Source of the DNA: Ectobius pallidus
Taxonomy: Eukaryota; Arthropoda; Insecta; Blattodea; Ectobiidae
DNA length: 64,000 nt
Reading direction: 5' to 3'
NCBI GenBank assembly: GCA_964059195.1
Contig: CAXKWD010000003.1
Coordinates: 193,650,174 to 193,714,173, forward strand
Shown piece by piece: positions 46,460 to 57,794 of the stretch. Each line of letters begins with the position of its first letter. The first letter of the stretch is position 1. A model generated the notes under the pieces. The model was not told the DNA's origin. It saw nothing but the letters and a program-made list of their open reading frames with translations, and made no database searches. Both the position numbers and the translations under genes were made by a program.

Positions 46460-47346
46460 CAGTGCCTTTTTTTTGACTCGTGGCCGGGCGGTCGGCTTGA
46501 AGTAGCTGCGAGCGCACAGTGCTTCTCACCGTTCCTGGCTCCCGCCTTTCTCCCCGTCAGTGCATGCGCGGTTGTTGCTAGCGGAGGTTCTTTTTTCTTC
46601 TTTGTGGTTAAATTGTGATAGTTCTGTTATAATGCCAAGAAGTGTGTATACTTTAGCACACCGCATATTCATGTATGATTCCTATGTGCAAACAGAGTTC
46701 TGTAGAGAAGTGACACGGCTATTTGTAGACAGATTCCCTGGTATTCCTGTGCCTCACAGAGAGACAGTTCGTAAACTTGTAGACAGATTCAGAGAAACGG
46801 GTTCTGTTCTTGATAAGAAATAAAAATAATAAAAATTCGCCGTGTGCTTACAGAGAGAAAACTCGATGAGATAGGACAGAAGTTAGAACGTAGCCCAAGA
46901 AAATCTCTGAGTAGGTTATCACAGGAAACGGGGTTTTCACAATTCTCGGCTTGGAAAGCCACTAAACTTATGAAATTAAAACCATATAAGATAACCATAG
47001 TTCAGGAACTGCAACCACGTGATACTGTGAGTAGAGTAAATTTCTGCAATTGGGTGTTGGGTAAAGTTAATGATGGCTCTATGGACCCAAAGTTAATTTT
47101 TTTCACAGACGAAGCATGGATTCATTTGCATGGTCATGCATCGACACAAAACAACAGATACTGGAGTGCAGAAAAACCCGATATTGTACACGAAATGCCA
47201 TTGCATGACCAGAAAATTGGTGTTTAGTGTGCTGTGTGTGTGCACTGACGGGGAGAAAGGCGGGAGCCAGGAACGGTGAGAAGCACTGTGCGCTCGCAGC
47301 TACTTCCAGCCGACCGCCCGGCCACGAGTAAAAAAAAAAGGCACTG
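46460..47346 (+). mobile_element. Tc1/mariner-superfamily element with 105-bp TIRs
   Basis: Ends CAGTGCCTTTTTTTTGACTC and reverse CAGTGCCTTTTTTTTTTACT with TA on both sides. GC-rich inverted repeats of about 105 bp run to 46563 and from 47242. Encloses a truncated transposase. Confidence 0.88.
46632..47226 (+). pseudogene. Transposase, N-terminal part only
   Basis: The first piece reads MPRSVYTLAHRIFMYDSYVQ and RETVRKLVDRFRETGSVLDK, an HTH domain typical of insect transposases (DUF4817-like). After a stop at 46820, a second piece reads SRLSQETGFSQFSAWKATKL and then FFTDEAWIHLHGH with the first catalytic Asp. It ends at the right TIR, so the catalytic C-terminus is absent. Confidence 0.8.
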
Positions 47347-47349
47347 TAT

Positions 47350-47815
47350 AAGACCACCACAGGATACTGCTATTGAACCAGAGTCCCTATGAAATGAAAC
47401 AGACTTCATTTTGTGTGTTGAGGAGTCAAAGATATTTTCGAGCATACTCATGACCTCAGCTTACCACCAACTTTCACAGCAGGATTTGTATTGGTCAACC
47501 TCTGAGGATCTTGGACTTCCATTGGTTCAGTCAGAAACGTTCAGGAAGGGCCGCTCAAGTATTAGCCTACGTAGGCAGTAAGGGAGGAGTGTGTCCAGGG
47601 TCTGCTTATTTTTTTCTGACAAGGGGAGGGAGGTTTCACAACAATTTTTATGTAAGCATTAGACAACGAAGCAATTACAGTGCAACAAAAGCAAGCAAAG
47701 CATGATGGGGAAAGAGTGTTCTGTGTCATAAAATCTCGCGTAAGCAAAAGGGGGGTCTAGCTTTACCTTATTTTTTCTTAAAAATGACTAAAAATATGCT
47801 TACATAATACTTGAA
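47350..47815. other. Nothing recognised
   Basis: No element boundary or coding stretch that I can support. Confidence 0.5.
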
Positions 47816-47817
47816 CG

Positions 47818-49190
47818 AGTCCAAATCGCTTTAGGCAAATTAAGAGAATGCTTCAATTGGACGACAATGATTTGGACGTCTCGGAAAACAAGTATGATAA
47901 ATGCTTTACAATTCATCCACTAATGGAAATAGCGAATAAAAACTTCGGGAATGTTGGCATCTTTGAAGAAAACTTTGCTGTGGATGAGATGATCATTCAG
48001 TTTTATGGTCACCTTGTGCTAAAAGAATTTATCAAGTGGAAACCAATCAGGTTTGGATTTAAACTTTGACCTCTATGTGGTGTTTCTGGATTCTATTGAA
48101 ATTTCTATTTGCACACAGGTAAAGCACACAATGATAGTAATGTTTAAGAAAAAGTAAAATTGGGAACAGGTGTAGTTGAAATCCTATTTTCAGTAATTGA
48201 TGAGTCACTGAGCCATGTAATATTCTTTGAAAGTTCTTTTTACCAGGTATTCCTTGATGGTAGAACTGAAAAATATAGGGTTTCATGCCACAGGTACTAT
48301 TAGAGATAAATGTCTAATGAGATGTCCAAAGTTCACTAGTAAAGAAATGGAGAAACAAGAAATAGGGTGCTATGATTTTCATTTTGACAAAGAAGAAAGA
48401 ATTCTGATTTTGAAATGGCATGACAACAGTGCAGTTATATTATTGTTTTTTGGGCTTCCAACCGGACGAGTTGAAGGTTTGGTTCCAAGCTTTTGGGAGC
48501 TATCTCTGCTGATCTTCATTGCCATCTTCTGGGAGAAATGAGCTGGATTGGGAAAACTGCTTCTTACATAGGAAAACAGTGGATATACTAGAAGGGGTGG
48601 GGGGGGGGCCAAAAGGAAAATTAGAAACTGGAATAATTAAATGGAGAGTTCTGATTGGTCGGGAAGGAAAATTTGAGTTTAATACTTTTGTTGGATGTGT
48701 AATCCGATCGGAAAAGCCTCAAGTCACACAAAAGTGCAGTTGCCAACATCACCAATCATGATTATGTTAAACCAGTGGGAAACTTGTGATGCTTCAGGAA
48801 GAGAGAAAGAGAGTTCTTGTTCCACAGCTGCAAATTCTAAAGGATTATCAATGGTAACACAGCAGGCATTGATAAGCATGACTGGTTAATATCTAAGTAC
48901 AGAATCTCCATAAATGGAAAGTGGTAAGTTACTGTTCACTCTTCACACGAACGGTTGATATGAGCAATGTCAACGCCTGGATAGTATACAAGATGACAAA
49001 CGTTCAAGAGAAAACGAAAAAGTCCCTTCTGGAATTTAGGAAGAAAATTTGCATTGCATACCTGAAAGGAGGTTATCCTAGGTCAATGAAGAAAATTTGC
49101 ATTGCATACCTGAAAGGAGGTTATCCTAGGTCAATAATAACCAAATTAGATAGATATTCAAAATGCCAACATAAATCATATTATTAATTT
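47818..49190 (+). pseudogene. piggyBac-like transposase, degenerate
   Basis: AVDEMIIQFYGHLVLKEFIK then WKPIRFGFKL (catalytic-domain block), RYSLMVELKNIGFHATGTIR, YDFHFDKEERILILKWHDNS, SMTGLISKYRI and LLFTRTVDMSNVNAWIVYKM follow the piggyBac order. Several frame changes. A 48-bp exact tandem duplication at 49041-49135 (KKICIAYLKGGYPRS twice) is an extra in-frame oddity. Confidence 0.85.
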
Positions 49191-49429
49191 GTAAATGCAA
49201 AAAAGAGAGAAGTAGTCAACTGAAAAACTTTTTTTGGAAACCATGTACATCTCACAGCAATTCCAATATCATGTAGTGTGTTAGCCGTTTTGGACCTTAC
49301 CACACAATGTAAAATTGCATCTGATCAATGTATTTGTTCTAAAAAAGAGAAGTAGTAATGTTAAAGTCGTTTATAGATGCAAATACTCATAATCAAGCAG
49401 AGAGGCAACCTAGTATAACTGATGTTTGA

Positions 49430-50450
49430 ACTTCTAGAAGTGTTGACTGAGATTCGGTTCATTATCTGGTAACCCTGGTTGTTCAGGAGAACAACCAAAG
49501 GAACTAGCAAAATTCCGATATTAGAGAGATTCGATCAGAAATAGCTGGATGAAGACTAAATTAAGAACACTTTCAAAGTCGTGATTTCAAATAGATTTCA
49601 AGCTCTAGAAAACATTGCAGAACCAGAAGCTATGGATGATATGAATATCAATACAGCCTGGGAAAGTATTAAGGATAATATTAAAGTATCTGCAAAAGGA
49701 AAATTAGAACTACTTGAACTGGAACCAAATAAACTGTGGTTTGATGATGAGTGCTTGAAATTAGTAAAAGCAGGAAAGCTAGCAAAACTACAATGGTTGC
49801 AGCATCCAAATGAAAATACTGTAAAAATCTCAATAATGCTAAACAAGAAACCTCTACAACCATTAGAACAAAGAAAGACTATCTCAAAGACAAAGTACAT
49901 TAATTAGAGGAAAATAGTAAAGACAAAAATATTAGGAATCTCTACAAGGGAATAAACGAGCTCAAGGAAGGATTTCAACAAACATAATTAAGGACAATGA
50001 TGGCACTATACTCGTGGCTACAAATAACATTTTTTTAACAGATGGAAAATTTTCTTTAATCTGTTATAGGCCTAATATGTAGGCCTACATGGAGATGCCC
50101 TAAGTGTGAAATATCCACAGCAGAGCTGTTGGTTTCTGAACGGACCCTAACAGAAGTAGAGACAGCTATAAGAAAACTAAAAAAACACACAAATGTCCAG
50201 GTGTTTACCAAAATACAGCAGAATTAATTAAGGTAGGTGGAGATAGATTAAATTCAGAGATCCATAAACTCGTTCTTATGATTTGGAGAAAGGAAGAATT
50301 CCCAAACTGAATGGAAAGAATCTATTATACCGATCCATAAAAATGGAGATAGTGTTGAACATAATAACTATCAAGGAATTTCCATCTTATTAACATCATA
50401 TAAAATTTTGTCACTTCTGTCAAGATTAACCCCATATGCAGATGAAGCCT
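49430..50450 (+). mobile_element. LINE fragment, linker to start of RT
   Basis: AWESIKDNIKVSAKGKLELL, LWFDDECLKLVKAGKLAKLQ and then WRKEEFPN and ILSLLSRLTPYADE in other frames; same family as 33020-34370. Followed by a poly-A run at about 50463. Confidence 0.8.
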
Positions 50451-50641
50451 ACCCTCGTCATCACACTAAAAAAAAAAAAAAAAACGCTCAAATCTTTTCC
50501 CCTTCTTAACCAGTTGATGCCTAATGCTAATAGCTAGTGCCTCCACACGCTTACTTACAGTGTGAGATACAGATTTGAAGAAATCTGCTTTTTTGGCAAC
50601 ATGAGTTTCAAGAAAACTTTTTTACTACATCCTCTTCGGTA

Positions 50642-51383
50642 GGCAGTGGAAATTAAGAATGTTTTATTTTCATACACACGACATATTTGCTTAACATGGG
50701 TGAGAGGCCATAATGGAGTTGCTGGTAACGAGAGAGCCGATGCTGCTGCCAAATCCACCGCAGTTTCGAATCTAAATTATAGCTACTCTCTTTGTCCTTA
50801 TTCTTATGCACGAAGAAAGATGTGGGATCACATTAAGACTAGGTGGAACAATCAGTGGCTATCTAGTGTTAAAGGAACAGTTACAAAATAATTATTTTTT
50901 CCAAATATTGAGACCCCGACTTCAAAGCAAAATTGAATCTGAATTTGTATTAACTCAATTCTTGTCAGGTCATGGAATTTTTTAATCTTACTTTGAAAGG
51001 TTTAAAATTATAAGGGAGAATGGTTATTTATGCATTTGTAAAGAAAAACAGACAGTAGAACATCTACTTTTTGATTGCCCACTCTTTGAAAGGAAAAGAT
51101 TTTCGTTAACTGGACATTTAAACTACTGTGGTGTTAAATATGATAAACCACTCTTAAAATTTTTTAGCAAGGATTGTTGTTGTAGAGAATTCCACTATTT
51201 CATATGTTCTATATTTAAGAGTTTGCGATAATTTTATTTAACTTTAGCAAAACAGGCTACTCTAGTATACCAGATAACAGGTACATTATACATTGTAATT
51301 AGGCCCTAACATAAAACTACAGCCCTAATGTACCTTATGGTGAAATAGGGCTAAAAGAAATTGTATATTAAATAAATAAATCA
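50642..51383 (+). mobile_element. 5'-truncated LINE with 15-bp target duplication
   Basis: ICLTWVRGHNGVAGNERADA is the RNase H end of an I/Jockey-type LINE. LCICKEKQTVEHLLFDCPLF follows in another frame (the CCHC-like end). The tail is AAATAAATAAATCA. Flanked by ACATCCTCTTCGGTA (50627-50641, 51384-51398). A frame break near 50890. Confidence 0.92.
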
Positions 51384-52034
51384 ACATCCTCTTCGGTAAA
51401 TGGTTATGCATGCTCACTGATAAGTTTTGAATTCTCATAACTTGTGTTTGTAACGTTTTTGTGGTTCAAATTTCGGTCCTGGGTTAGAAATTGCTATTGA
51501 TAAAAGATCGTGTCATGATTTTCCTTTCCCTTCACAACACGCTCATGGCAAATGAACTTATCTAACTCAGGAGAATGTTTTGTATGATATTGTCTTTTTT
51601 ATACTACATTCCTTCATTACCGAAATCAGGCGGGTTACTTGGGCAGAAGAAAAAGACTTGTCATGCCAGATATGATCCACAAGCCACAGTTTGGATGGCC
51701 CTGGCAAAAATGAATATTCTTCCACATGCATATTTTCCATATTCCAGATGTAATTTTAGATACCTCATGGGAAATCATGCAGCCTGATATGGAAATGTGT
51801 CTACTATAATGTTTGCAGAGTAATTCTAAAATTGTATGATCTTATTGGACCATCCAATAATATAAGAGGGTTAGTCAGAAAGTAATGCCTCAGTTTTGAT
51901 ATTATTACATACATTGGTTATGTGAAAAGTTCGAATAGGGCACAATTTCAAAAAACTTTTTCAATCCATTGAAACAACAGCTTCCCAAGTGGCAACACTG
52001 CATCCTATTATAAAATGGCTGACATCAACATTGA

Positions 52035-52428
52035 TGTACCTTTTCAAAGACTATCTAAGACATTGAAAAGCTATGATGTTATTGGACTTAAGTGCTATAA
52101 CAAATTATCTTAAAGTACAGCAAATTGCCAAAGTAATAACTTTAAGCATAACCTGAATGAATGGTTGATGGGTAATCCATTTTACTCACTTGAAGAATTT
52201 TTTAATTTCAGTGATAGACCAATTGTATTTTAATACGTTTTTATCTTCTGGTTAATATTTGTGTACCATATCTATTAATTGATTGTAGTGACGAAATCTG
52301 TAAATAATCTGTATATATTCTGTGTTTTATTTGTATATATTCTGTGTTTTATCTGACTTTGTCTATAGCTTGTTTTAGCCTAATGACAATAAAATTATTA
52401 TTATTATTATTATTATATATAGAGCAGC
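52035..52428 (+). mobile_element. LINE 3' end inside the mariner
   Basis: YDVIGLKCYNKLS then NNFKHNLNEWLMGNPFYSLE and EFFNFSD is the RT C-terminus of a Jockey/CR1-type LINE, followed by TAATGACAATAAAATTATTATT, a polyadenylation-like signal and ATT array. Confidence 0.8.
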
Positions 52429-52439
52429 ATTCTGTGACA

Positions 52440-52915
52440 ATTCTTGAACCCAAGACTCATCTCCAGTCACTATTTTTGCCAAGAACTCCTCTCTCTCCAC
52501 ACTGAAGTACTGAAAATGATTGGAGGCTATTTTTTCTTGTCTCTTTATTGTGGTCGGTCAACAATCTCGGTACCCATCGTGCACAAACTTCTGAGTACCC
52601 CACTTTTTCAATAAACTCCATCACACTGCCTTTACCAACAGAGAGCATAAGAATCAATTTATTTGTTGCTACCTGGGGTCTTCACAAATAATCTCGTCAA
52701 CTCGCTGAATGTTGGATGGAGTCAATGCAGTTACTGGCCTGCCGCTCCTCTTTTCATCAACCAACACTTTTGCTCTTCAATTTCTCTACAGTGACAAACC
52801 CATTGTCTAACAGTGCTGACATCTAATGTTGCATCCCCATAAACATTTTTCAGGCTTTCATGAATGTGAATGGGTATTTCACCTTCTGCATTCAAGAATT
52901 CTATCACAGAACACT
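52440..52915 (-). pseudogene. mariner transposase, N-terminal half
   Basis: EGEIPIHIHESLKNVYGDAT then LDVSTVRQWV is the mariner HTH region; YSEVCARWVPRLLTDHNKET follows in another frame. Truncated before the catalytic core by the LINE insertion. Confidence 0.82.
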
Positions 52916-53442
52916 ACCTTATAATACTACTTTATAATAGAATGCAGTGAAGCCACCTGTTGACTTGGGAAGCTGTTATTGCGGTGGATTGAAGAAGAAG
53001 GTTTGAGAAATTGCACCAAATTCAAATTTTTCACATAACCATTTAATTTAAGGATAAAAAAAATTGGAGGCATTTATGACTTCTAATTAATTTTCTGTCC
53101 TCAAGAAGCTGCAAGGTTGATTTTCTCCATTTGGCTTTTAGCATGGTCATTCCACTAGACATGATTAGTATTGCAAAGTTTGACTCTACAATGCTTGCAA
53201 CAGTGATCAATGAGCCAGGAAAAATGTCAGGTCTTGCTGCTACTTCCATCGAAAATGTGTTAGCCACTCAAATAGATGTAAATTATACCTCGATACCTCG
53301 ATAGAAGAACAATTAATTTCAAGAAAAACTACTACAATTTGAACTTTTGTTGTAAACAAAACAAAAGTTTTAAGTAATAGGCTACTAAATTTAAGCTTGT
53401 AATAGACTTTGGGTAGACTCCAAATTACGCTGATTTATTCTA

Positions 53443-54165
53443 CAGTAGAGCCTCGGTAATTCGAGCCCCGGTATTTTGAGGGTCCGTTTAATTCGAGCTG
53501 GTCTTAAGAATATTAAAATTTTCCATAAAACTAGAGTAAAATCCTGTTTTTATACGGTGTCCGCTTGTAAATTTTACGCACTTTCGAATGTTTCACATTT
53601 TGAGCTTTCTTTCAATTTTTCCAAGTACAAAAATGCAGGTAAAACTGTCCCACTTAGGGTTTTCGTTCATAATACACAGAAATAACCTTGGCTTCAGACT
53701 GCTAATGCATTTCTATTACAGATTGACAGAAACCGAGGTTTGATCTTTCTTTGTCGGGACCTCGTGCCAATCAATTGTACAGTGCATACCATCCTTTCAG
53801 AAAAGAATACTTTATTGTTTCAGTAATCCCTACTCAGCGAAAATGGTAATTAAAAGTGTTTTCCAAGTAGCGCCGCTTTCCCGTTACACTCCATTAAGGG
53901 TCAGACAATGACTTAATCCTCAAATGATGCCAATGTAGAAAATTGGAAATGTTTGCCAATATACATACATGCGTAACACAGGTAGGCTATGTAGGCCTAC
54001 TATATTTATATTTATTTTTATTTATTTATTTAAACCATTATTGTGCTCATTAAACATTTATTTATGATTTACACGTTGATTTAGTGATATTTCCGTATAA
54101 TCAGAGTTTTTTGTAATTCAAGGTAGCATCAGCCCCAATTAGCTCGAATTATCGGGGTTCTACTG
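53443..54165. mobile_element. Pogo/Tigger-type MITE, TIR CAGTAGARCCTCGGTAATTCG
   Basis: Ends CAGTAGAGCCTCGGTAATTC and reverse CAGTAGAACCCCGATAATTC with TA at both sides. The interior has no transposase that I can see. Confidence 0.88.
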
Positions 54166-54169
54166 TATT

Positions 54170-55010
54170 CAGCCATGCTTTGAATCTGCTTGGTGATCTA
54201 TATCGATTTGGAAACTTATGAACACTTATTCCTAAATCTAAATCTGTGGTGTTTGAACACCCAAAAATACAACATCTAGGCATTTCTGACTACTGGCACA
54301 CAAACTTGCGATTACAATAATGAAATACAAGCTGCTTGGCCACACAAAATTTGATTATTGCAGTGAACGGCAGGCAACTAGATTGGGATCTTTGTTGGAA
54401 GTCACATTTGCAAGAACGAAGCATCTTAGAAACATGGGGTTTTCCCTACTATATTACTAAACAAAATCTTTATTCTGAGAGTTACTTAATTTTAAGTTAA
54501 CAGGGCCTTTAAGTTTGTAGACAGAACACAGCTATTAGACTCCTATTTCTCATGTCTAAGAAAAACTATGAAAAGGATCAAAAGTGATTAGTCCAGGAGC
54601 ACAATGTGAAAAATTGACTTCCTGTGGCAAAATTAACAAAGGGAAGATCAAAGTGGTGTCGTTATATTTGGAAAATATTATGTAGTTCAGTAAGGTAATT
54701 TTCCTGCTGATACAAGTGTTGCACATGTCTATGACGACATAATGCAAGATGGCCACCATTGCAATTTAACAAATTGCCTTATCTCGGTTGCTATCTAACC
54801 AATTTTAATTTTTCTTAGCTTGTTGGAAAGGTATTGTTAATAGCTAAAAATAATGTCTTAGTAAGTATTGTGAAAAACCAGTATTGCTCCTAATCTCAAT
54901 ATAATGATTACTCCACTATCCACCACTTATGGAACCACTATAACTCGGAATGGCAATAGCCAGTAACTATGAAGATTAATAACGTATTAGGGTACTACCG
55001 ATGTGTGTTA
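54170..55010. other. Nothing recognised
   Basis: No coding region or element ends supported. Confidence 0.45.
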
Positions 55011-55013
55011 GTT

Positions 55014-55091
55014 ACATTTTTCTTACATTACATGTAAGTAATTTTCATATGAACATTTTTCTTACATTACATGTAAGTAATTTTCATATGA
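55014..55091. repeat. Exact tandem duplication, unit 39 bp
   Basis: ACATTTTTCTTACATTACAT starts both copies (55014, 55053); each includes the palindrome TTACATGTAA. Confidence 0.92.
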
Positions 55092-55196
55092 CTTTGTATA
55101 TATTTCATTTCGATTAGAACTAATAGGCTTACACTAAGGCTGTGTCCAAAAGCTAAAGTCAAACGTGCTTCTAGAGACTAGCAACTTGATTATCAG

Positions 55197-55900
55197 TAGG
55201 GCCTGGATTTGAAGGTTTTAACCTATTTTTCCCCAGCTTCCTAATTAGAACATTTTAATGTATTTTTTCGTTTCTTATCCCTAGCTTCCTAATTAGAACA
55301 TTTTAACATATTTTTTCGTTTCTTATCCCTAGCTTCCAAATAGGCTATATGAATTTTATAGAACCTAAAAAGGGCTAAATCAGACTAAAGGGCCTAAAAG
55401 GGACTAAAGGGCCTAAAAGGGACTAAAGAGGACTTTTGCAGAAAAACATGATTTTTAATTACATTTTTGAGTTAATGCAAAGGAAAATTTATTTTCACAT
55501 AAGTTATTTAAAATGTGAATTTATGCATTTTAAGAAAAGACATAGGCCTAATAAAAATATAAATTTTTACAACGCACTGAAATTAACCATGTAGGCTATA
55601 GACACTTTTCACTTGTCTCTATAACTCAAAAATGTGCTGCCTCGCCGTCGCAGGAAATGAAACTTGAGCCATCTTCATTACTTTGAAATCTGCAAGTAAT
55701 CCATTGTCGTTTCAACTTCCAAATAGAAAGTTGCCGATCGACGACAGAGAAGTATAGGAGGGTCTGTGTAAAAAAAATTATAATACAATTTTTGGTGTTA
55801 ATATTAGCATTTTATCATTTGTTGAAAACCTAAGAAGGGCTATTCCACGAAAATAAAAGGCTAAAATACCTTTTGTAAAAGCCTAAAAATCTGAGTCCTA
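55197..55900. mobile_element. hAT-type element with GGGCCTAAAA motifs
   Basis: 8-bp duplication ATTATCAG (55189-55196, 55901-55908). Ends TAGGGCCTGGATTT and reverse TAGGACTCAGATTT. The left end has a near-exact repeat (AGCTTCCTAATTAGAACATT at 55238 and 55283) and three copies of GGGACTAAAGGGCCTAAAA-type motifs. No transposase. Confidence 0.82.
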
Positions 55901-56254
55901 ATTATCAGTAACTACACACTACGATCTTTTGACGTGTATGCTTCAATCACTGCCTTCATTTGTCTATGGATTTTAAGGATTTAATGAGATAGTCTAGAAC
56001 TACAGCAACAATAATAAAATAATAATAATAATAACACTGAAGCAAGCAGTCTTGATAGCTAGCTGCTAAGGACCTGATTACTATAAACAATATACCTTTC
56101 GATTATGTCTTTTAACGTCACTTCTATTTATCTAGTTATCGTGGTAAGTGAAGCTTCAAAGAATATGCATTTAATCTAAGTATTAATATCCCAGACATGG
56201 ATTTAATGTCTATTTCCTTTCCCTCCACTGCATTTAATCTGTTTATATAAATAA

Positions 56255-57691
56255 ATGATACGGCGAAAGATAAATACTTGTAGCACCTTGGCTCTCACTC
56301 CACTCTCTGCTGCACGTTGCCATGGTGACAGCCCGCTTCCCCTAGCCTTCAACCTTTCCCCTTGCAAGCTGCTCACTTCAGATAATGCAGTTCACTGTTG
56401 TAGAGAGAAAATAATAATGATTATAGCTGCCCTGTCAGAGGTCACCAGAAGATACAGCCTACCAGGATCAGTCTGTTCAATTCATTTTTATGTATCTTAC
56501 GGTTTTTAAAACAAAATAAATTGCACATAGGCCTACGCATAACAATTGAGAAGGTTGGGAAAAATCAAATGAACTGAAAATAAAAGATAATAAAAAAGAA
56601 CAAACCTATTGGGAACCATTATTAAAAAGTTGATTGAAATTGTGGTATTAAACTGAGCACAAATGATTGTGTACTATCATTAAAGAATCATGCAGGATTT
56701 GTAAAGAAATACCCACTAGAATACTGTGTGCAACCTAAAGCGCCTGAAGATACCCAATGAAAATCAAGCACCAGAGTAGTCCAATGACTTCCCATTGCTG
56801 GATGTTATATTTGTCGGCAAAATAACAAGTTTCATAGTTTTGTTCTTTCTCTCTATTCACCTCTGCAGCTTGCTTATCTCCTTTCTCAAATCTTAGCGTT
56901 GGATCGATGATATATCATGCACCAATACAAAAAAGACCTTTGTACCATAATTATCAAACAATCACCAGAGCCTCTTTGGCGTTACTCAGCACCCGCCACG
57001 TGACAAAACGACACTGCACCAAAACGGCTAATTCTCATTTTATGTATTAAAGCTCTCTAAATTTAAATAGATGAATGTTCACTTCACCGCTCAGCAATCA
57101 CGTGTAACGTTAATGGTTAAGGCTTCTCGCTATGATGCTAGTGGTCCCGTGTACAAATACCAATCAATGCAAAAAATGTACCGGTAGGCCTACAGTTACG
57201 AATAGGCTAGGTCCCAAATAGGTAGGTAGGGTGAAGAGAAGGGATGAAATGGAAGAATCTGCTACACCTTGGTTCTCACTCCACTCTCCACTGCACGATG
57301 CCATGGTGACAGCCCGCTTCCCTTACCTTCCCCTAGCCTCCCTTGTAAGCTGCTTAATGTCAGTAATGCAGCTCACTGTTACTAAGTTATATGTTATACT
57401 GCACTATGCGCTGTTAATTGTACTAATACGAATCAAAACCCTTGTACCATATCAAAATTACAATCACAATTGGCGTTACTCAGGACCCGCCACATGACCC
57501 TGCACCAGAATGGCTATTTTTTGTGTATTAAAGCTCTCTGAACTTAAATAGATGAATTTTACCTTCACTGTTCAGTAATCATCTCATGGCGTAGTGGTTA
57601 AGGCTACTAGCTATGGTGCTAGTGGTCCCGGGTTCGTATACCGGTCAATGCATAAAATTTATGGTTCTAGAATGCATGGTTCTAGTCCCTC

Positions 57692-57756
<65 letters not shown>

Positions 57757-57790
57757 AGGCTAGGTCCCCAAGGGTGACGAGGAGGTGAGA
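56255..57790. repeat. Diverged segmental duplication with tRNA-like core
   Basis: 56280-56400 pairs with 57260-57380 (TGCCATGGTGACAGCCCGCT) and 56940-57225 pairs with 57440-57790 (GGCGTTACTCAG, ATTAAAGCTCTCT, ATAGGCTAGGTCCC). Each downstream part holds a tRNA-like stretch (57600-57640 GCGTAGTGGTTAAGGCTA with box B-like GGGTTCGTATACC; degenerate at 57115). Probably SINE-bearing units duplicated in tandem. Confidence 0.65.
57691..57754. repeat. ATT microsatellite
   Basis: About 21 uninterrupted ATT units just before the shared AATAGGCTAGGTCCC segment. Confidence 0.95.
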
Positions 57791-57794
57791 GAAA

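Larger units (their letters stand above)
51868..53090 (-). mobile_element. mariner remnant with about 180-bp inverted ends
   Basis: Left arm from GAGGGTTAGTCAGAAAGTAA. The right arm (52905-53085) repeats it in reverse, sharing GGTTATGTGAAAA and CAACAGCTTCCCAAGT. Encloses a minus-strand transposase fragment and a later LINE insertion. Confidence 0.8.
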
